A stretch of DNA of 9,432 nucleotides, taken from NCBI GenBank assembly GCA_017394605.1, contig JAFPXU010000143.1, positions 1 to 9,432 of the forward strand. Direction: 5' to 3'. Below, one piece after another: positions 1-5,382 of the stretch (the first letter of the stretch is position 1; each line of letters begins with the position of its first letter). The notes beneath the pieces are model-generated. The model was not told the DNA's origin and did not search any database. It was given only the letters and a program-made list of their open reading frames with translations. The DNA is from Clostridia bacterium. GTDB taxonomy: Bacteria; Bacillota_A; Clostridia; Christensenellales; CAG-138. Made by a program: the position numbers and the translations under genes.

Positions 1-1
1 A

Positions 2-496
2 GCGCTTGTCGAAACCATCGGCTGCTCCGGTATGACCCATTCCGCCGCTATGGCGAGTGAAATCCTGCCCGGAAAGACCATTCTGGAAGCGCTGAATACC
101 GACCTCGTGTGCGATGCCATCAACACTGCCATGCGGGAGCTTTTCCTGCAGATCGTTTACGGCCGCACCCAGTCCGCGTTCTCTGACGACGGTCTGCGCG
201 TCGGCGCAGGTCTCGAGGACCTCGGTAAGGGACTCCGCTCCATGGTCGGCACGATGTACGGCACCCGCGCCAAGGGAACACGTTACCTCGAAATGACAGA
301 GGGCTATGTCGTTAAAATGGCACTGGACAAGGACGATCAGGTCTGCGGCTACCAGTTCCTGAGCATGGGCAAGATGATGGATGACATCAAGAAGGGCTTG
401 TCCCCGCAGGAAGCGTACGACAAGAATCTCGGCACATATGGCCGCTTTAAAGCGGAAGACGGCGCGGTCAAGTGGATCGACCCGCGTAAAGAATAA
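2..496 (+). CDS. NifU-like iron-sulfur scaffold family protein, 3' part
   Basis: The frame is open from base 2, so the true start lies before the window; 164 C-terminal residues are visible. The sequence matches, from memory, the protein that sits directly before GGGtGRT genes in Clostridia and is usually annotated as an iron-sulfur cluster assembly scaffold protein of roughly 230 residues. If so, about 65 residues are missing here. A conserved-looking stretch ETIGCSGMTHSAAM holds Cys8 of the visible part; further cysteines are at about 37 and 115. No membrane segment is seen. The stop is followed at once by the AAGGAGG ribosome site (496-502) of the next gene, 14 bases before its ATG, so the two are surely one operon. 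The scaffold role rests on family annotation: the usual set of three cluster-binding cysteines cannot be checked without the N-terminus. It may act on the GGGtGRT protein itself rather than on general cluster assembly. Confidence 0.8.
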   Translation, partial: ALVETIGCSGMTHSAAMASEILPGKTILEALNTDLVCDAINTAMRELFLQIVYGRTQSAFSDDGLRVGAGLEDLGKGLRSMVGTMYGTRAKGTRYLEMTEGYVVKMALDKDDQVCGYQFLSMGKMMDDIKKGLSPQEAYDKNLGTYGRFKAEDGAVKWIDPRKE

Positions 497-510
497 AGGA
501 GGCACAGCAC

Positions 511-1530
511 ATGGCTTTGTTTGAGAATTATGAAGGACGTATGCCTCAGCTGCAGCCCGTCCTGGACAAATACGGATTCAAATCCTTTGAAGATGTCAAA
601 GCATACACCAACGGCAAGGGCGTCGACGCTTATTCCATCGTCGAAAGCACGCAGCCGATTTGCTTTGAAAATGTAAAGTGGGCTTATGAGCTCGGCGCTG
701 CCATCGCGATGAAAGAGAATGTGAAAACCGCTGCCGAAGCCGCAAAATGGATCGGTGTCGGTCTGCAGGCGTTCTGCATTCCCGGTTCCGTGGCAGACCA
801 GCGTCAGGTCGGTATCGGTCACGGCAACCTTGGTGCCATGCTTCTTGACGAGGAAACGGAGTGCTTCGCTTTCCTTGCAGGACATGAGTCCTTCGCCGCT
901 GCGGAAGGTGCCATCAAGATCGCTCTGAACGCGAACAAGGTCCGTAAGAAACCCCTGCGCGTTATCCTGAACGGTCTCGGCAAGGATGCAGCCATGATCA
1001 TCAGCCGCATCAACGGATTCACGTATGTGCAGACCAAGTACGATTATCTGTCCGCGGACGTGAAGGAAGACCATGCGCTTACCATCGTCAGCAAAACGGC
1101 CTATTCCAGCGGGGACCGCGCAAAAGTCAACTGCTACGGTGCGGACGATGTTCGTGAGGGCGTTGCCATCATGTGGCATGAGGGTGCGGATGTTTCCATT
1201 ACCGGCAACTCCACAAACCCGACTCGTTTCCAGCATCCCGTAGCCGGCACATATAAGAAAGAGCGCTGGGAAGCGGGGAAGAAGTATTTCTCCGTTGCTT
1301 CCGGCGGCGGCACAGGCCGTACGCTGCATCCCGACAACATGGCTGCAGGTCCTGCCTCTTACGGCATGACGGACACCATGGGCCGTATGCATTCCGACGC
1401 GCAGTTCGCAGGTTCTTCTTCCGTTCCCGCTCATGTGGAAATGATGGGATTCCTGGGCGCAGGCAATAACCCCATGGTCGGCATGACCGTGGCTGTAGCC
1501 GTGGCCGTCCAGCAGGCGATGAGCAAATAA
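511..1530 (+). CDS. GGGtGRT family protein, function unknown
   Basis: This 339-residue protein carries the signature GGGTGRT at residues 265-271, followed by LHPDNMAAGPASYGM and a glycine-rich C-terminus (FLGAGNNPMVGMTVAVAV). That defines the GGGtGRT family (PF14057), whose members are usually about 330 residues long, so this copy is full length. The ATG at 511 has an AAGGAGG site 8 bases upstream. The glycine-rich motif could bind a nucleotide, phosphate or cofactor, but no enzyme activity is known to me. The hydrophobic last 20 residues (AVAVAVAVQQ) are too short and too glycine/alanine-rich to call a membrane anchor. It follows the NifU-like scaffold gene and is closed by a strong terminator at 1545-1577, so these two genes probably form the end of a transcript. 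Family assignment is secure; function is not. Confidence 0.93.
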   Translation: MALFENYEGRMPQLQPVLDKYGFKSFEDVKAYTNGKGVDAYSIVESTQPICFENVKWAYELGAAIAMKENVKTAAEAAKWIGVGLQAFCIPGSVADQRQVGIGHGNLGAMLLDEETECFAFLAGHESFAAAEGAIKIALNANKVRKKPLRVILNGLGKDAAMIISRINGFTYVQTKYDYLSADVKEDHALTIVSKTAYSSGDRAKVNCYGADDVREGVAIMWHEGADVSITGNSTNPTRFQHPVAGTYKKERWEAGKKYFSVASGGGTGRTLHPDNMAAGPASYGMTDTMGRMHSDAQFAGSSSVPAHVEMMGFLGAGNNPMVGMTVAVAVAVQQAMSK

Positions 1531-1544
1531 TCCATTCGCTGCAC

Positions 1545-1577
1545 AACGCTCCCGGAGGAGACTTCGGGAGCGTTTTT
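1545..1577 (+). terminator. Rho-independent terminator after the GGGtGRT gene
   Basis: The arms AACGCTCCCG (1545-1554) and CGGGAGCGTT (1565-1574) pair perfectly. The stem can extend by three more pairs, one of them G-T, to a GAGA loop of the GNRA type at 1558-1561. A run of five T follows (1573-1577). It lies 14 bases after the GGGtGRT stop and separates that operon from the next gene. Confidence 0.92.
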
Positions 1578-1602
1578 ATCAAAAAGATGGGGGGCATTCG
1601 GA

Positions 1603-2067
1603 ATGAATCATCCGGAAGAAGCAAAACGTCTGTTCCTGGAAGGATATAACTGCGCACAGGCCGTTTTTTGCGCCTATAGGGACGTGACCGGACTGGATCT
1701 GGATACATCCGCACGGCTGGCGTCCTCCTTCGGGGCGGGCATGGGCAGGCTTCGGGAGGTATGCGGCGCAGTAAGCGGCGCTCTGATGGTACTGGGATAT
1801 GTCCGCGGTTACGACGGTCCGAATGATCAGGACACCAAGGCAGCGCAATACGCTCTGGTACAGCAATTCGCCGGTCTGTTCCGGGAACATAACGGTTCGA
1901 TCATATGCCGCGAACTTCTGAAAGACATCGAGTTCACAGAAGGCAGCATACCGCAGGCACGGACATCTGAATTCTACAGTGTTCGGCCTTGTCCGCACCT
2001 GACCGAGGATGCCGCCTCAATCCTTGACGGGTTACTATTTAATCAGACTGAAAAATTAGAGGAGTAG
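1603..2067 (+). CDS. C_GCAxxG_C_C family cysteine-rich putative redox protein
   Basis: This is a 154-residue soluble protein with the landmarks of the C_GCAxxG_C_C family (PF09719/TIGR01909): YNCAQAVF (Cys17), FGAGMGRLREVCGAVSGALM (Cys54), SIICREL (Cys102) and RPCP (Cys130), plus an extra Cys23. The four spaced cysteines suggest metal or cluster binding or thiol redox chemistry, but the biochemical role of the family is not established. The start at 1603 is supported by a G-rich site (GATGGGGGG, 1586-1594). The last two codons, GAG GAG, double as the ribosome site for the Dabb gene that starts 5 bases after the stop, so the two are translationally coupled. The gene lies just after a strong terminator and therefore needs its own promoter or read-through; I could not identify a promoter. 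Confidence 0.9.
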   Translation: MNHPEEAKRLFLEGYNCAQAVFCAYRDVTGLDLDTSARLASSFGAGMGRLREVCGAVSGALMVLGYVRGYDGPNDQDTKAAQYALVQQFAGLFREHNGSIICRELLKDIEFTEGSIPQARTSEFYSVRPCPHLTEDAASILDGLLFNQTEKLEE

Positions 2068-2072
2068 CTATC

Positions 2073-2360
2073 ATGATCCGACATATTGTCATGTTCAAAA
2101 TCAAAGATGAATTCAAAAGCGAAATTCCGCAGCTCGTGAAAAACTTCTACGGAATGAAAGGAAAAATCGAAGGCATGCTGGACCTTGAGGCAGGGCAGGA
2201 TGTGCTGCACAGCGAACGTTCCTACGACCTGGCTCTGATTACCGTGTTTGACAGCATGGAATCCTTTCAGGCTTATCAGACGCATCCGGTTCATCTTCCT
2301 GTCAAAAAACGCATGCATGAAGTCAGAAGCGCTTCTGTCGCGTGTGATTTCGAAATCTGA
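2073..2360 (+). CDS. Dabb family (stress-responsive A/B barrel) protein
   Basis: This 95-residue protein opens with MIRHIVMFKIKDEF and has the pattern of the Dabb fold (PF07876): a first strand with HIVMFKIK, a helix, GMLDLEAGQDV, YDLALITVFDSMESFQAYQTHPVH, then a final helix ending near KKRMHEV. Dabb proteins form small ferredoxin-like alpha-beta barrels, often as dimers; members range from stress-response proteins to polyketide cyclases, so no specific reaction can be given. Length is normal for a single-domain member. Its ribosome site GAGGAG (2059-2064) lies inside the end of the preceding cysteine-rich gene, which implies co-expression. A GC-rich hairpin follows at 2383-2409. Confidence 0.9.
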   Translation: MIRHIVMFKIKDEFKSEIPQLVKNFYGMKGKIEGMLDLEAGQDVLHSERSYDLALITVFDSMESFQAYQTHPVHLPVKKRMHEVRSASVACDFEI

Positions 2361-2382
2361 TTCTTCATCCGGACACGGTTTT

Positions 2383-2409
2383 CCGCGCCTGTACGGCGCG
2401 GGTATTTTT
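2383..2409 (+). terminator. Probable terminator after the Dabb gene
   Basis: The arms CCGCGCC (2383-2389) and GGCGCGG (2395-2401) pair perfectly around a 5-base loop, and TATTTTT follows. Outer bases GACAC (2372-2376) and GTGTC (2410-2414) can also pair, making a longer two-part hairpin. The T-tract is interrupted by an A, so efficiency may be moderate. Confidence 0.7.
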
Positions 2410-2449
2410 GTGTCGGAAAGGAAAGCACACTCCGCGCTGTGATCGGAGG

Positions 2450-2500
2450 ACCGGAAACATATCCGAAGTGTAAATGACGATGATTGGTTTATGTTCCGGT
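2450..2500. repeat. Imperfect inverted repeat upstream of the first GNAT gene
   Basis: ACCGGAAACATA (2450-2461) pairs with TATGTTCCGGT (2490-2500) in 11 base pairs with a single bulged A, around a 28-base centre. It lies in the 193-base gap between the Dabb gene and the first GNAT gene. It could be a leader stem-loop or a binding site for a regulator. No T-tract follows, so it is not a terminator. The rest of the gap shows no gene. Confidence 0.5.
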
Positions 2501-2539
2501 GATGCATGTCCATCTGTGCAGAACTCCTTTTAATCTATC

Positions 2540-2546
2540 AAAGGAG
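2540..2546 (+). promoter_or_regulatory. Ribosome binding site fixing the start of the first GNAT gene
   Basis: AAAGGAG lies 7 bases before the ATG at 2554. An earlier in-frame ATG at 2506 has no such site and would add 16 residues (MSICAELLLIYQRRRK) that do not look like part of a GNAT domain. The start at 2554 is therefore preferred. Confidence 0.85.
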
Positions 2547-2553
2547 ACGGAAG

Positions 2554-3018
2554 ATGCTTAGTCTGTATAATCCGGAATACAGGGATCTCTGGTTCAGGCA
2601 ACAGATGCTTTCGGACTGGGAAACCATGTCGTACAATCACACCTGGGGCGGAACGATTGCATGGCCGGAAGAAGAGTGGAGCGGGTGGTACGAATACTGG
2701 GTCATCAATCCCGAAGGTAAAAGATACTATCGGTATCTAAAAAACGAACAAGGAGAGTTCGTCGGCGAGATCGCCTATCACTACGATGAAGAGATCCGGC
2801 ATGAAATCGCGAATGTCCTCATTTATGCGCCGTACAGGGGCAGGGGATATGGATCGTGTGCCCTTGATCTACTTTGCAAGGAGGCAAAAAAGAACGACGT
2901 ATCATTGTTGTATGATGATATCGCTATCGATAATCCCGCGATCGGGCTGTTTTACCGGCACGGATTTTCGGAGGATTTCCGGACGGACGATCGGATTTTC
3001 CTCAGAAAAAAACTGTAG
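2554..3018 (+). CDS. GNAT family N-acetyltransferase (first of three)
   Basis: This is a 154-residue protein with a GNAT fold. Acetyl-CoA binding motif A is YRGRGYGSCAL at residues 94-104, matching the R/Q-x-x-G-x-G/A pattern, and motif B is NPAIGLFYRHGF at 126-137. The first 50 residues are rich in aromatic residues (Tyr and Trp in SYNHTWGGTIAW and EWSGWYEYWV), a region that in GNATs often shapes the acceptor pocket. The acceptor substrate cannot be told from the sequence; small molecules, antibiotics or protein amines are all possible. The stop is followed 31 bases later by a small membrane-protein gene with its own ribosome site. It is the first gene of an accessory-looking stretch with lower GC than the flanks in the lines I counted. 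Confidence 0.88.
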   Translation: MLSLYNPEYRDLWFRQQMLSDWETMSYNHTWGGTIAWPEEEWSGWYEYWVINPEGKRYYRYLKNEQGEFVGEIAYHYDEEIRHEIANVLIYAPYRGRGYGSCALDLLCKEAKKNDVSLLYDDIAIDNPAIGLFYRHGFSEDFRTDDRIFLRKKL

Positions 3019-3049
3019 CATAATCATTTCAGAGAGGAGCATCGCCAAC

Positions 3050-3247
3050 ATGAAAAAAGAAAAAACCGAAAAAGTGCTTGTTACAGTAAGCGCAGTTCTC
3101 GGTATCGTTGCGCTGATCCTTATATTGATCTCTGTATTCGGTGATTTCAAAACCAACTGGGTCCTGGCCGCCGGATTGTTCTGTGTCGCAGTCGGAAGTG
3201 TTTGCAATATCATCCACTTGTTGAAAGGCAGAAACGGCAAGCGATGA
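3050..3247 (+). CDS. Small two-helix membrane protein, unknown function
   Basis: This 65-residue protein starts at an ATG 10 bases after AGAGGAG (3033-3039). It opens with a lysine-rich cytosolic-looking end (MKKEKTEK), then a hydrophobic helix at about 9-30 (VLVTVSAVLGIVALILILIS), a short polar turn (FGDFKTNW), a second helix at about 37-57, and a basic tail (KGRNGKR). By the positive-inside rule both ends face the cytoplasm. The same frame is open further upstream, but that region overlaps the GNAT gene and lacks a better start. I do not recognise a named family. Its placement between an acetyltransferase and a ParB-like gene does not indicate a function. Confidence 0.75.
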   Translation: MKKEKTEKVLVTVSAVLGIVALILILISVFGDFKTNWVLAAGLFCVAVGSVCNIIHLLKGRNGKR

Positions 3248-3384
3248 AAATCCCGCAAATGTCTGTACTACATTTCATGGCAACCGCTGTTGAACCGATC
3301 GTGAAAACCGCGGAAGATGCCATACCGGAATCTGTCTGATAAACTTTCATTTTTCTTGCTTTGCACTATCGGGAATCGTAAACC

Positions 3385-3765
3385 GTGAACATATCTGAAC
3401 TGAAACTGAACGATCTTCAGCCTTCTCAGTTTTATATCTCATCCGGGAAGCTGAAGGACATAGAATCCTGGTTTGATCCTGCCGGTTTGTCCGGTATTGA
3501 ACCTATCCCAGTCAGAATGCTGGACGGCGACGGACATACCCGAGCGGTAGCCGCACTGAGAGCCGGTCTGGATTCCGTACCGCTTATATGGGATGAGGAT
3601 GATCTGGACTGGGATATGTACCGCGCTTGCGTAAAGGCCTGTAGGGAGCGGTCGGTTTTTTCTCCTTCAGATCTTCTTACACGCATCATTTCCGAAAAGG
3701 AATATATAGAAAAATGGGACCGATGGTGCGATGCCTTGCAGGAGAAAATCAGGAATAATAGGTAA
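3385..3765 (+). CDS. ParB-like (DGHTR motif) protein, possibly shortened
   Basis: This is a 126-residue protein starting at GTG; a TAA at 3379-3381 two codons upstream rules out a longer frame, and only a weak CGGGAA site precedes it. It resembles, from memory, Clostridia proteins of about this type that begin with a SELKPSQFYIS-like stretch and carry a ParB/sulfiredoxin-like TDGHTRA motif. Here QPSQFYISSGKL lies near residues 12-23, DGHTR at 49-53, and WDEDDLDWDMYRACVKACRE at about 69-88. ParB-like domains bind or hydrolyse nucleotides, but for this subgroup I know of no demonstrated role. In the relatives I recall, several residues separate the strand PVRML from DGHTR; here only DG (47-48) lies between, so a short internal deletion is possible. 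The next gene begins 130 bases downstream. Confidence 0.7.
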   Translation: MNISELKLNDLQPSQFYISSGKLKDIESWFDPAGLSGIEPIPVRMLDGDGHTRAVAALRAGLDSVPLIWDEDDLDWDMYRACVKACRERSVFSPSDLLTRIISEKEYIEKWDRWCDALQEKIRNNR

Positions 3766-3801
3766 AGAAAACTCTTTCTATCTGTTCGACCCTGAGAAGA
3801 A

Positions 3802-3822
3802 GATCCGGTTTGGAACCGGATC
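3802..3822. repeat. Perfect inverted repeat before the second GNAT gene
   Basis: GATCCGGTT (3802-3810) and AACCGGATC (3814-3822) are exact reverse complements around a 3-base centre, TGG. It lies in the 130-base gap between the ParB-like gene and the second GNAT gene, 73 bases before the latter's ATG. No T-run follows, so it is not a standard terminator. It may be an operator or an mRNA stem-loop; nothing else in this gap looks like a gene. Confidence 0.6.
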
Positions 3823-3881
3823 AAGGAATTGCCGGCCATGTATGTACGGAATTGGCAGTCCCTGCGGCGCTGAACAATCTG

Positions 3882-3887
3882 AAGGAG
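3882..3887 (+). promoter_or_regulatory. Ribosome binding site fixing the start of the second GNAT gene
   Basis: AAGGAG lies 8 bases before the ATG at 3896. The same frame is open back to 3731, but the 55 extra residues overlap the previous gene and have no GNAT character. The start at 3896 is therefore chosen. Confidence 0.88.
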
Positions 3888-3895
3888 AAACTGTC

Positions 3896-4351
3896 ATGAT
3901 TCATCTTGAAGAGATAACGGAAGATAACTGGATGGACGTAGCGTCCTTGTCTGTAAATGACACCCAGAAACAGTTTCTGGCGCCTGCGATCGGAATTATC
4001 GCAAGGGGATATGTTTACAGGAACTGCGGCGGGAAAGTGATTGTCATTGAAGACGGGGATACGATTGTCGGCGTCGCGCTCGTGCGTGAATTCACGGACG
4101 AGCCCTTAGGATATGATCTCCAGCAGTTTATGATCGATCAGCGGTACCAGGGCAGAGGATACGGTTCCGCAGCACTTAACCTCATACTGGATGGGCTGCG
4201 GTCGGAAGGGCACTATGATCACGTGGAAGTCTGCGTGAAAAAGGATGACGCGGAAGCCATCCGGCTGTATGAGAAGCACGGCTTTACCGATTCCGGTTAT
4301 TATGACGAGGACGTGCCGGATTCTCTGAATATGATCTGCCGTCTGTTCTGA
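3896..4351 (+). CDS. GNAT family N-acetyltransferase, BltD/diamine-acetyltransferase-like (second of three)
   Basis: This 151-residue GNAT protein has the core FMIDQRYQGRGYGSAAL at about residues 78-94, in which QGRGYG is acetyl-CoA binding motif A, and motif B as DAEAIRLYEKHGF at 118-130. The order LEEITEDN, then QQFMIDQRYQGRGYG, then AIRLYEKHGF resembles the Bacillus BltD/PaiA type that acetylates spermidine or other polyamines. That substrate is an inference from overall pattern and is not proven by any single residue. The family is usually 150-ish residues, so the gene is full length. The stop is followed 58 bases later by the third GNAT gene on the same strand, with no terminator between them. 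A perfect inverted repeat (3802-3822) upstream is a possible regulatory site. Confidence 0.88.
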   Translation: MIHLEEITEDNWMDVASLSVNDTQKQFLAPAIGIIARGYVYRNCGGKVIVIEDGDTIVGVALVREFTDEPLGYDLQQFMIDQRYQGRGYGSAALNLILDGLRSEGHYDHVEVCVKKDDAEAIRLYEKHGFTDSGYYDEDVPDSLNMICRLF

Positions 4352-4409
4352 TATGCCTCTACCGGTTCCCGGATGCCGCAATTTTCTCTTAAGCAAATCA
4401 ACCGCACAT

Positions 4410-4865
4410 ATGACCTCTTCCGAAAAAACGAGAATCATAGATCAGGATATTGTCCTGATCCCATATTATCCAAATCCTGACGTAACGCTTGCGTGGTATC
4501 AGGATCCGGAGTTATGCCGTCAGGTCGACAATACGGAACGTGTATATGATCCGGAACGTCTCGACCGGATGTACACGTATCTCAGCACACACGGAGAGTG
4601 TTTTTATATCCGTTATCGGGGAACGTTCGTTGGAGATGTTTCACTGAGAGACAGCGGAGAGATCAGCATCGTCGTATGCAAATCGTATCAGAACCTGCAT
4701 ATCGGCCGGAGATGTGTAAAAGAAATGATTGTTTTGGCAGCGGAAAAAGGAATGAAAGAAGTGAAGGCAAACATCTATTCATTCAATACGCAGAGCGCAA
4801 GGATGTTTGAGTCCTGCGGATTCCTGAAAACGGCGGGGGAATGGTATACGTATAGGATCGAATAA
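4410..4865 (+). CDS. GNAT family N-acetyltransferase with divergent motif A (third of three)
   Basis: This 151-residue protein begins MTSSEKTRII. Landmarks are IPYYPNPDVTLAWYQDPEL at about 17-35, YIRYRGTFVGDVSLRDSGE at about 66-84, KSYQNLHIGRRCVKEMI at 91-107 in the place of acetyl-CoA motif A, and YSFNTQSARMFESCGF at 123-138 as motif B. The pattern YYPNP-x-VTLxWYQDP with VGDxSLRDSGE and YQNLHIGRR is one I recall from a distinct Clostridia/Bacilli GNAT group of unknown substrate. The loop lacks the usual Q/R-x-x-G-x-G. An in-frame ATG at 4353, one base after the previous stop, would add 19 residues; neither start has a good ribosome site, and I prefer 4410 because relatives begin near EKTRI. 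Translation may depend on coupling to the gene before it. Confidence 0.82.
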   Translation: MTSSEKTRIIDQDIVLIPYYPNPDVTLAWYQDPELCRQVDNTERVYDPERLDRMYTYLSTHGECFYIRYRGTFVGDVSLRDSGEISIVVCKSYQNLHIGRRCVKEMIVLAAEKGMKEVKANIYSFNTQSARMFESCGFLKTAGEWYTYRIE

Positions 4866-4898
4866 AAGGGATGTGTTTCGGCAGGATCTTCAATGATT

Positions 4899-5372
4899 TC
4901 AAGAAAGTGTCCTGATCTCCGCGGTAAAATTTCCCTTATCCGCAGTCAGAACCGCATAGGACGGCTCGCTCGTAAATGCCAGAGCGCCGGGATTGAGAAA
5001 GGTGATTCCGTCTTTCTGCTGCTGATTGGCGGTATGAGTATGTCCGTAGAGAACAAGAGCCGCGCCTTCCGCCCGTGCAGCAGACGCAAGGCTTTCGAGC
5101 GCAGGTTCATGTTTGACGTTATACAGATGTCCGTGCGTAGCAAAAACAGAGATTCCGCCGACCGTACAGGCAATGGAACTGCTGAGCGCTGAACGCGGAT
5201 CACAGTTGCCCCGTACGGCATAGAATGGCAGGGAAGGAAAAACGGTCTGCACCGCCTTCACGTCGCGCTCTCCGTCGCCGAGAAAGAAGCACAGAACGGG
5301 CTTCTCTTTTTTTATCGCTTTGATCATCGGCTCCGGGAAACCGTGAGAATCCGAAAAGATACAGATCTTCAT
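4899..5372 (-). CDS. YfcE/MJ0936-type metallophosphoesterase
   Basis: This 157-residue protein has a complete calcineurin-like metal site: FSDSHG (Asp8, His10), LGDGERD (Asp33), RGNCD (Asn56), THGH (His80, His82) and YGHTH (His111, His113). Size and motif order fit the YfcE/MJ0936 family (PF12850), soluble manganese-type phosphodiesterases whose physiological substrates are mostly unknown. The ATG at 5372 lies 10 bases after the stop of the fructokinase gene; only a weak site (GATGAAAACAAG) precedes it, so translational coupling is likely. A longer frame to 5414 overlaps the fructokinase gene and adds no family residues. As the last gene of the PTS operon it could be a housekeeping passenger or could act on a phosphorylated metabolite of the pathway. 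It converges on the third GNAT gene across 33 bases. Confidence 0.9.
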   Translation of the reverse strand: MKICIFSDSHGFPEPMIKAIKKEKPVLCFFLGDGERDVKAVQTVFPSLPFYAVRGNCDPRSALSSSIACTVGGISVFATHGHLYNVKHEPALESLASAARAEGAALVLYGHTHTANQQQKDGITFLNPGALAFTSEPSYAVLTADKGNFTAEIRTLS

Positions 5373-5382
5373 CTTGTTTTCA

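Noticed and set aside
349..1434. 361-residue open frame on the - strand opposite the scaffold and GGGtGRT genes
   Set aside because: It overlaps two clearly conserved genes and shows no family motif; it is a shadow frame.
1199..1998. Overlapping - strand frames opposite the GGGtGRT end and the cysteine-rich gene
   Set aside because: They run through the terminator and conserved + strand genes and have low-complexity Arg/Pro/Ser composition.
2505..2536. Possible promoter with TAATCT as -10 before the first GNAT gene
   Set aside because: The matching -35 position reads GTCCAT, which is too far from TTGACA to support a call.
3731..3895. 55-residue N-terminal extension of the second GNAT
   Set aside because: It overlaps the ParB-like gene, crosses the inverted repeat, and the internal ATG at 3896 has a strong ribosome site.
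4866..4898. Search for a bidirectional terminator between the converging operons
   Set aside because: No stem of useful length followed by a T-tract could be found in this 33-base gap.
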